Positions 57,201 through 64,000 of a DNA stretch of 64,000 nucleotides are shown piece by piece. This DNA comes from Cryptomeria japonica (Eukaryota > Streptophyta > Pinopsida > Cupressales > Cupressaceae), in the NCBI RefSeq assembly GCF_030272615.1, contig NC_081405.1, forward strand, positions 603,487,177 through 603,551,176. The letters run 5' to 3'. Each line of letters opens with the position of its first letter. Position 1 is the first letter of the stretch. Below the pieces are notes generated by a model that saw nothing but the letters and a program-made list of their open reading frames with translations, was not told the DNA's origin and made no database searches. A program made the translations under genes and the position numbers.

Positions 57201-58067
57201 ACCTCTAATCTCAATGAAACATTCACATAAGCCTCAACTCATGCAATAAATGAAGGTGAAACACATACCCACCAACGAAGATCTTTGACATGTGCAAAGA
57301 GAGTAATAGATATTGAAACTCAAATGCCCAAGGAAAATTGACCAGAAAAGACAAATGTCAAATGAACTCTAAGAAGTTTGTGTAACTAATGATAACCATT
57401 GCTTCTTCTTCCGCCTATTGGAAAGATGCAAATGGTTGCACAATTATGGATAGCCACCATCAAGGGATATCCAGTATCCCACCACTATCAAAAAATTATC
57501 ACCGAAAAATTGTAACCAACAATCATGGGAAGTCGTCATTATCACACAATCACCAATAAACTCAATGTCACTCATAATTCTGCATTCTTTGACTTGCTCT
57601 ATTTCTCACAATACTCAATCACCAACAACACTCACATATGCTACCCTCTCTTGCAATATTTGTCAATTTTCTTGATCAACATGCCCTTGCCTTCCTGTCA
57701 TACCTATAGTAGCATCTACACACTTTAGTAAAGCCTTGAGTGTAATGTCAACCTGTGGGGAGTTGGATAAATTGATACAAACAGATAACTCATATTGCAA
57801 AGGAGATCAATGGGACTCAAAAAGTACACTCAGATTTACAATAGAAACAAAAATAAAAAGAAAAAAAATCCAGTTCCTTCTAAGAAAAAATTGAAGTATC
57901 AAACCAAAGATAATAAATAGTTTGTTTTGTAGAACTTTAATGAAAGCATACCCCTGTATGAAATGCATCAATTGGAATGGGACCAAGTGTAGTGCCAGGT
58001 ACAGCAGATTGTGTAGGTTTGTACCTCCTAGCTGCTGCAGCAACAACATCCTTAAGAGCCATTGTTT
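50942..58067 (-). CDS. NOA1/BPG2-family (YqeH-type) circularly permuted GTPase, 3' part
   Basis: Host gene, minus strand; five coding exons at 57952-58067, 55071-55403, 54842-54931, 52054-52163 and 50942-51200. Phases join correctly (116, 333, 90, 110, 259 nt) and all visible introns are GT-AG. Motifs in order: QSAVPGTTLGPI (G2 Thr), KLYDTPGVHLHHRQAAVVH (G3 DTPG), APQNRLKG, FWGGLVRIDVVK, LTMYGPKRVQIKVVPSSEA, EELGEALKPPTGKEKAKDW, AISGLGWVGIE, VHVPKPVEVFVRPPMPIG and WYEYSELTEEEQENRPKVLY. In this family the GTPase motifs run G4-G5-G1-G2-G3; the G4, G5 and G1 exons are not found here and should lie above 58067, possibly past 64000. Relatives act in plastid or mitochondrial ribosome assembly. No stop or frameshift is present in these exons, so the gene may be functional. 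The exact paralogue is uncertain. Confidence 0.88.
51666..52016. mobile_element. 351-bp insertion in a GTPase intron with 10-bp flanking repeats
   Basis: Flanked by ttaaataaca at 51656-51665 and 52017-52026. The ends are imperfectly inverted (ttacggggagacggg at the left; cgtctcctggtaatg at the right). Near the left end a 33-bp unit (gggtacttggagatg...ggagactggtacca) is duplicated. Looks like a small non-autonomous DNA transposon, possibly Mutator-like. Confidence 0.55.
52054..52163 (-). CDS. GTPase exon, 110 nt
   Basis: Acceptor gtgtag, donor gtattg. Codes for EELGEALKPPTGKEKAKDWK and a THHINLKVEHKS segment. It ends with two bases of a split codon completed by the next exon (AG|G, Arg). Confidence 0.85.
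52164..53639. other. GTPase intron sequence, left part
   Basis: Part of the 2.7-kb intron 52164-54841. No motif recognised; a 75-codon minus frame near 52660-52887 has no family I know. Confidence 0.4.
53640..54230 (+). pseudogene. Copia-type gag fragment in a GTPase intron
   Basis: Antisense to the host gene. Frames with stops read FPVIIDAKSTKDA, ALQKTHEGSN, QTLKREFENLKMQTSKDVTHYC, then after shifts NDKSWTNHGQRN-type and SFDHLVRSL-type sequence. These are the UBN2-type copia Gag blocks (A..AKEAWEALQKTHEG, LQTLKREFENLKM). No pol or LTR accompanies it in the intron. Confidence 0.75.
54231..54841. other. GTPase intron sequence, right part
   Basis: Nothing recognised; ordinary AT-rich intron leading to the donor at 54837-54841 (read on minus). 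Confidence 0.4.
54842..54931 (-). CDS. GTPase exon, 30 codons
   Basis: Acceptor tttgcag, donor gtaagt. Codes for HTHLTMYGPKRVQIKVVPSS and DKFYH, the strand following GGLVRID in this family. Recognised only by matching the family pattern and splice sites. Confidence 0.85.
55071..55403 (-). CDS. GTPase exon carrying G3 (DTPG)
   Basis: 333 nt, phase 0 at both ends. Acceptor ttttag-type (tttag) and donor gtaagt. Contains LYDTPGVHLHHRQ, the low-complexity insert KENQHLFSTSKATSGT (poorly conserved in the family) and FWGGLVRIDVV. Confidence 0.9.
55404..57951. other. GTPase intron with a perfect 82-bp tandem duplication
   Basis: 2.5-kb intron between the G2 and G3 exons. A unit starting aaacatgaaaacttggc at 55734 is repeated at 55816 (period 82) with no difference I can see. 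The rest shows no gene or element I can name. Confidence 0.6.
57952..58067 (-). CDS. GTPase exon carrying G2
   Basis: Acceptor tgcag ends at 58068-58070; donor gtatgc begins at 57951 (minus). Two bases complete a codon from the previous exon, then 38 codons including AARRYKPTQSAVPGTTLGPI. It ends in phase 0. Confidence 0.85.
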
Positions 58068-58469
58068 CTGCACTTAAAACAGTAAACATCAATCAACACA
58101 TAAGCACTTAGGAAAACTTTTTTTATACAATTATTTTTCAGATGACTGCGTGAGAAGATGCAATATTGATTATAGTAAATTACTGCCAATCATTGTTAGT
58201 ACTGCCATCAAATCAGTCTACAGATTGTTAGTACATAAGCAGCACAACTATCATATGAACGTAAATGGGTCAGACAACCCAATCTCAAACATAAATGAGG
58301 ACAACTAGGCATGGAAGACTAAGTTCCTTGGTGCATTGACAAAGAAAAGAATTGTTTGAAGATGAACGAAAACATGGGAGAACCAAATACTAATTCTAGA
58401 AGCATGGCCAGAAAGATTAATACAAACAAATATCAATGCCCTAAATTCAAGAACCAGCTATTTCCATGT

Positions 58470-58760
58470 GCAAATTCTTGGCATGAACAAGGCTATTTCT
58501 GAAGCGGGTCCCCTTTTGGGTCCTATTCATACCTACTTAGTTATTTGTCAGTCACAAATTATCCTATGTCTCACCCTTACCTATATATAAAAGGGTTCTC
58601 TATGTATATTTGTTCCATTGCATTGTACTCTATTATACCAACATTGGCAATATAGGGTTTTTCATTGCTTCTATCTTGTATGGAAGGTTATTTGGTGTTG
58701 AAGATGATTCTTGCTCTTGTGAATCAGTAAATTTAGTGACTTCAATATGGTATCAAAGCT
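58470..58760 (+). mobile_element. Copia-type LTR end and primer-binding site
   Basis: tggtatcaaagctc at 58747-58760 is a near-perfect initiator tRNA-Met primer site. Upstream there is a TATA box (ctatatataaaaggg near 58580) and an LTR-like end (gacttca then ata). The start of the LTR and any partner are not found, so this is a 5' LTR fragment. Confidence 0.55.
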
Positions 58761-59140
58761 CTAAATCAACAAATCTCTTCTCTTTCTTGGAAAAGTTTTG
58801 CCAAAGTTTTCATATGATGCACCTTGGCCCAAATTTGACCTCACAATTGGGTCAAGAAGGCCCAGATCTATATGCATCAATAGTAAACTTGGTTGGGTTT
58901 GATATTCTTACAAATTTGGCATTTTTTAAGGGTTTCATAATTATCAGTTATAAAGTGTCTGCACAATTGTACAATACTTCACAGCTGGCTCTAATAGGCC
59001 CAAATATATATGGATCTGTAGGGTATGGTATTGTCGCAGATTAGACACTTTTGGAGGACTTCATAGTTCTTAATCGTATAATGTTTGTACAGTCATATGG
59101 TACGTATAGCGTTTGCATAATCATTCTACAATCTATAGCA

Positions 59141-59400
59141 TATTCAGTGGAATATTCTTTATTTAAATCATCGTTGACTTTGTCTAGTGCAAATTTGTGG
59201 TTTTGGTATTTTATAGATTTTTATGTGTTTTCATTGGTTACAGGGTACAAGGTACACCTATGTTAGTATTCAGCGGAATGTTCTTTACTTACATCATAGT
59301 TAACTTTGTTACTTTGTCTAGTGCAAATTTGTGGTTTTGGTATTTTATAGATTTTTATGTGTTTTCATTGGTTACAGGGTACAAGGTACACCTATGTTAG
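59141..59400. repeat. Tandem duplication, ~134-bp period
   Basis: The unit tattcagtggaat...gtacacctatgttag is present twice, 59141-59266 and 59267-59400. The shared stretch from ctttgtctagtgcaaat (59178 and 59312) to ctatgttag is identical. The first halves differ by several substitutions and by a short gttactt insertion. Confidence 0.85.
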
Positions 59401-60170
59401 CCAACAAACACAAACTACAAAGCACCAATCCATGGTGCAAGACCTTGCCACCTACTTAGGGCTATCAACTCTCCATAGAACCCCAAGTCACAAGGGCTAA
59501 GCCCACAGCTCCTAGCCCATGAATGCTATAGTCTTCAGGGGAGGGGGGGGGGCCTCCATTACAGTCGTCCCCCATTGCCCCCATCAAGATATCCACGGAC
59601 AACGATGCCTCTACTGAGTTTCGCTACCCAAGTGTCACCCCACTCAAATCTTCCATTGTCGCTCTGCTTAGTTAGTGGCACCACCTCTCTAAGCCCTAGG
59701 GACCTGTAACAACCACCCCTGATTTTATTTTGAAATATTTTGCCAAATTAACAACAACATGCACTAGCATAACAAAGCAATCTGCTGACATTAAAGCCTG
59801 ATATAAGTTTTCAATGTACACATTACTGCTGATACAATTGTTTGGAAGATAACCACTAACATGGTAGTACCTACTACCAATACAAGAAATAACACTCATA
59901 TGTAAACACCAACTAGAAATACCTTGGAACCTGAGGTCAGAGTTAACTGTTGCAGGTCTGATAATGACTCCAAAGATGCTGCTGCAGGCAAGGAAACAAG
60001 AATATTTCATCCAGCACTGTTCCCAACTCACCATCCACACTCCCAAAGGTTTGAACTGAAGTTGCACCTCCAAAGTCACACCTCAAACACCTTGCAAACT
60101 GGTTGCTATGAATAAGAACAGGTCTGCTATATATTTCTGAGCATGAATTGGTCTGTAACAGCAACTTAAG
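59401..60170. other. Unassigned sequence
   Basis: A G run (about 9-10 G) lies near 59540. On the minus strand 59943-60164 is open (SRPVLIHSNQFARCLRCDFG) but I know no family for it. It could be a further host exon or chance. No element ends were found. Confidence 0.35.
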
Positions 60171-60700
60171 CTACTCATTAACACAACAAACCTTAATAGA
60201 AATGTTCTTTGCCGATATATGGGTGCACTTCAGGCTTACGAAGTCCATAATTACAAATAGAGAAACAAGGTTTGTTTGTAAATTTTGGTCCACACCACGG
60301 AGTATGATAGACACAAGCCTAAAGAAAAGCACAACCTTTCACCCACAAACAGATGAACACAATGAAGTGGTGAACAAGACCTTACTCATTAGGAGTTTAA
60401 TAATAAATGTCCAAAAACATGAATCCCTCTCTTACATTCAGCATTCTTAAAATTGCATTCTTCTATTAATAAGTTACCATTTGAAGCATGATTAGGATGT
60501 TTGCCATCTAGTCCGCTTGATGTAGTTTTTGATAAGCATGGAACAGCTAGAGAGATAATGAGGTGATCAAAGCATCAAAATTTGTTGAGAAGATTGGACA
60601 AATCCAACTCAAGATTTTATAACAATTGGGAAAGATGGAATAATAACCAATGCCCAAGGAAAAGAATTTACTCTAGGCTGGATAGATTCTATGCAAATAA
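60171..60700 (+). pseudogene. Ty3/gypsy integrase fragment
   Basis: Frames read MFFADIWVHFRLTKSIITN, then RETRFVCKFW (second catalytic D changed to E/R context, usually SDRDTRF), TTFHPQTDEHNEVVNKTL (E retained) and SYIQHS. After a stop come KLPFEA and LGCLPSSPLDVVFD, then KASKFVEKIGQIQLK. These follow the order of a gypsy integrase core and its downstream linker. The first catalytic D, RT and LTRs are absent here. Confidence 0.82.
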
Positions 60701-60849
60701 AAAAAATTGAATTCAAAGAAGACATGGATGAGTATTCAATCCGAGCGATTCCTACTACAATGTCATTGTCATTTGGAGACTTGGATTAAGATCATTGACA
60801 ATAAAGATGTTGCACTGTGCAGAAAAAACTAGTTATTCAAATTATATGC

Positions 60850-63800
60850 TACCTTACTTAAAGATAAAAAGAGTAGGGTGGCCATTCTCAATGTAAGGTT
60901 TCTTAATGTTCAGTTCTTTCAAGGTTCTGCTATTTTTAGATGGGAAAACAAGAAGCTTGTGTGGAAAAAAATCTGGAGGATTATGGGCAAGAAAAAAGCC
61001 TTGGATAAAAGAAAGAAGAATAGGTTGGAAGAGAAAATATTCTGTAGAAAGTGCATTACGGCAAAACAATCTGGATAAAAATCCAAGGAACCAGGATAGA
61101 GCTAGAATGTCTTGGCTTAAAGAAGGCAATAAATGGTCAACATATTTTTTCAATATTCTGAAAGCTAAGCAAAGCAAGGAATGAATTAGGAGCATTAAGG
61201 TTGATGAGGGGTTAAAAGAGGACCCCAAAGAAATAAGGGATAGCTTCCAAAACTTCTATAAGAATTTGTTTTCTTCTATAAAAAATAGTTTGAGTATAGA
61301 TGCCAAAGCCATTTGTAGAAGAATCATTCCTGCCAAGCTTAATGAGAACAATCAAATGGAGATTGAAAAGATGATTTCAAAAGAAAAAATCATTAGAGCT
61401 ATTTCGTCTTTAAAATTTGGAAAAGCTCCAAGTCCTAACGAGATTCCTATTGAATTCTACGAGGATAATAGCGAATGGGTTGCAAATGATCTCTTAGAAA
61501 TCTATCGGGAAGCTTTGGAAAAAGGTTCCTTGAAGCCCAAAACAAACAAATGAGTGATCAAGTTATTGCCAAAGGACAGGGATAAAAGTTCCATAAAAAA
61601 TTGGAGGCCGACTACCTTGTTGAATTCATCTTCTAAAATTCTGGCCAAATTGTTAGCCCTCTGGCTGTCAGCCAGCTTAAAGAAAATCATGTGTGTTAAC
61701 CAAACGGGGTTCATCAAACGGAGATACATCTTAGAAAATCTGATCACAAGCTGGGAGAGCATGAATTAGACTAAGCATTCTAGGCAAAATGCAAGAATGG
61801 TGTACTTGATTTTGAAAAACCCTATGACTGAATTGAATGGGGATTTGTTTGCACAATGTGGAGTTCTTTGGGTTCCCAAAAACGTTATGTGACTGGGTTA
61901 AGGTGCTCTTTTACAATGCCTCTGCTCAAATTGATATAAATGATGTCCTTACTGACTGCTTTACTCTGCAGAGGTCTATAAGCCAAGGCTTTCCTTTAGC
62001 ACCTGCACTATTTGTTATTGCTGCCAATGCTCTTCATCATTGTTGAAAAACTCGGACTCAACAAGCCAAAAGAAATTAAAAAACTCGAGACTCACGAAAA
62101 CTCGGAGAAAAACTCGGCAATAACTCAGCAACTTTATCGAACATTTGAAAATACATTTTCTTAAAATATTCTTCAAAAACACACATTTATATCAAACTAT
62201 TGTCTTTAAATTTTCTTTTAAATTATATTGGAATAAGCATATATTGATTAAATACTATTTAAATCACAATTATATTTATTTTAAATATATTCTTAAAAAA
62301 TAAATTAATAATTATTAAAGTCTAATGTTTATACTTAATAGTATATAATTATTTTTATTTTTATTCTAAAAATAAAGCCATCTACTTTTAGTATGGACAT
62401 CAATCAAAGCATCAAGGAAATTCGAAATATTACAAAAGCAAAGCCAAATCATAGGCTAGATGTCTGGTTACTGGTATCAAGAAGTCCATTAAACCTTGAT
62501 TTCGTGCTATACAAGTCGGGGTTTCTTGCCTGACGTCATGCCCCTTTCGCATTGAATATATATCCTCCCATCGCGGCTTGGAAACACACAAAAGCACATT
62601 ACAAAATTAGGTTTTCGAAACCAAAATTTTCTTTTTGATTTTAGTGGTGATTTTCGAACAGATTTGTTTCGATTTTTGGAGATTTATTAGGGTTTATCTC
62701 ACTGCAATTTTAAAAAAAAACTTATTCTCGAGTTTTTACACAAGTGACCCGCAGCCAACTATGGCTCGCGAGTACTCGTGAGTCTGTAAAATACTCGCCG
62801 AGTTTTTCAACACTGGTGGTCTTCATTATATCTTGAGTACTAGTGAGATATCCGCTCCATTGAAAGGCATTAATCTCCTTAATCAGTTGAATCTTCTAAG
62901 TGTCCAATTTGCAAATGATGCTACTTTGTTTATTTTGACCTTGACCTTGATCTCGGGAATTTCAATAATTTGTTGATCAAACTTCAAGCATCTTGTATTG
63001 CCTCCAGTGCTAAGATCGTGGATCATAAATCCATTATCCTTGGATGGAGTGTCAATCCACTCCAAATCAAACTAGACTTGGGGAGGGCAGAACAAAAATC
63101 ATCAAATACTTTGGGTATACCTTTTTCAGTCAACCCTTTGCTGAAGGATATAAGGAGTTGGTTGTTTGGGAAAATTGAAAATAAAAATGTTAAGTGGCAA
63201 ACCCACCTAATTTCCTTGGCTAGTCGGCTCCAAGTATGTCAAAAAGTTTTATCCTCCTACAGCATTTTCTATTCATCTGCATGGTTGTTTTGCAACTACC
63301 AAATTGAGAAAGTTCAAAAGATGGTTAGAGACTTCCTTTGGTCCAATGGTAAAGGTGGAAAGAAAAGACATATTGTTAGGTGGAATTGGTGTTGGAAAGA
63401 AAAGACTTGGGGCTTTTGGTCTTAAGGATCTTAAGTGGTAGGGTATTGCTCTTGCAATGAAGTGAAGTTTAAAATCCTTTGATGGGGAATGAATCGTCAA
63501 AAATTCTTGTGAGAAATAATATAGCCATGTCTAAACCAAAAAAGGGCAAGTTTTGGAATGGACTACACCCTCATGATCTGATGTTAGGAAAGCTTGGGAG
63601 ACTGTTAAACATTTGCATTGGAACAAGGATGCTTTTGCAAGAAATGAAAATGTTTTCATTGCTTTCAAGTCTATCTAGTGGAACCTTCACTAGAACAATA
63701 AACCTCTTGCTTTATCACAAGGGTGTTTTTCTTATAAATGGGCTTTGAAAGGAATTAAAAAAATTGGTAATATCATGGAAAATGGTAAACCTAAAAATTG

Positions 63801-64000
63801 GACCTCCTTGCATTAAGAGTTTAGCATTCCACGTAATCAGAAAAGACCTTTTTCAATTCTTAAGAAGGCAATCTACAGCAGCAAATTTCCTGTTGTGCTT
63901 AAATTTAACACTGAATTGTTGGGTAATATAAATTAGACTGATGACTTGGTTCAGGATCCAAGAAAATTTATGGTTTGCTGGTAGACACGAGAGAGAATTT
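60850..64000 (+). pseudogene. LINE (L1-like) ORF2: reverse transcriptase to C-terminus
   Basis: Plant L1-type RT. It starts with a linker (SWLKEGNKWSTYFFNILKAK, FQNFYKNLFSSI) and continues ISSLKFGKAPSPNEIPIEFY, DRDKSSIKNWRPTTLLNSS, NQTGFIKRRYILENLI, then FEKPYD at 61811-61828 (usually FDKAYD) before a TGA, and ISQGFPLAPALFVIAANAL. It is interrupted by a DNA transposon at 62043-62810. It resumes with VQFANDATLF at about 62902 (catalytic F/YADD changed to FAND), LGIPFSVNPL, SLASRLQVCQKVLSS and RDFLWSNGKGGKKRHIVRW, and continues past the window end. The endonuclease domain is not seen. Confidence 0.9.
62043..62810. mobile_element. Non-autonomous DNA transposon inserted in the LINE RT
   Basis: 768 bp with inverted ends ttgaaaaactcgg and ccgagtttttcaa. 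The flanks cattg (62038-62042) and cactg (62811-62815) suggest a 5-bp duplication with one transition. Subterminal actcg/cgagt motifs are repeated in both ends (aaactcgagactcacg, gagtactcgtgagt). No transposase frame. Structure suggests a hAT-like derivative, but the class is not proven. Confidence 0.7.

Noticed and set aside
59943-60164. Minus-strand open frame with C-x2-C (RCLRC) that could be an upstream exon of the GTPase
   Set aside because: No family match that I can defend. The G1 exon that should lie between it and 58067 is absent, so order would be wrong unless that exon is lost.
1-64000. tRNA, rRNA or other structural RNA genes
   Set aside because: Looked for on both strands by conserved arm patterns; only primer-binding sites complementary to tRNA ends were found.

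Overview
This 64 kb window is plant nuclear DNA, with no sign of prokaryotic gene organisation. It is dominated by decayed LTR retrotransposons nested inside one another. It also holds a long satellite array, GA-rich simple sequence, LINE fragments and one host gene with long, transposon-loaded introns. The low gene density, layered nesting and multi-kb introns fit a large plant genome. A gymnosperm is my guess, but nothing here proves it.

Layout. (1) 1-5043: 3' part of a Ty3/gypsy chromovirus on + (RT, RNase H, integrase, chromodomain, polypurine tract, 3' LTR). (2) 5044-8151: minus-strand remnant of a second gypsy element (called T1), with a 21-bp minisatellite, a primer-binding site and a full LTR. 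T1's LTR cuts into the integrase of copia element C1. (3) 8152-12356: rest of C1 (+) and its 3' LTR. (4) 12357-13020, 21902-22374 and 35039-36467: pieces of one older minus-strand copia element, C3 (5' LTR, primer site, gag, start of protease). (5) 13021-21901: near-complete copia element C2 (+), inserted in C3 gag; its 5' LTR carries a T1-family solo LTR with an ATTGG target duplication. (6) 22375-35038: complete-length minus-strand Tat-lineage gypsy element (G2), also inserted in C3 gag. It has two RNase H domains and an antisense plant-mobile-domain gene between integrase and 3' LTR. (7) 36468-40760: satellite of a ~20-bp unit in both orientations, the apparent target of C3. (8) 40761-43261: GA-rich tract interrupted by a C3-family solo LTR flanked by CACCT. 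(9) 43262-48200: AT-rich, no gene seen. (10) 48202-49790: degraded LINE ORF1 split by a 408-bp insertion. (11) 50942-58067 (-): five 3'-terminal coding exons of a NOA1/BPG2 (YqeH-type) circularly permuted GTPase, with clean GT-AG introns. Its 5' exons are not seen and probably lie beyond the window. (12) 58070-64000: copia LTR/primer-site fragment, a tandem duplication, a gypsy integrase scrap, and a LINE reverse transcriptase split by a ~768-bp DNA transposon; these may all lie in an upstream intron of the GTPase gene.

Insertion order can be read from the junctions. C3 entered the satellite. C1, C2 and G2 then entered C3. T1 later entered C1, and a T1 relative entered the C2 LTR and recombined to a solo LTR. 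At two junctions the duplicated target bases can be seen and removing the insert restores the C3 gag frame. Most premature stops sit where relatives have CAG, CAA, CGA or TGG codons, as expected from methylated-cytosine decay. The only candidate for a working host gene is the GTPase.
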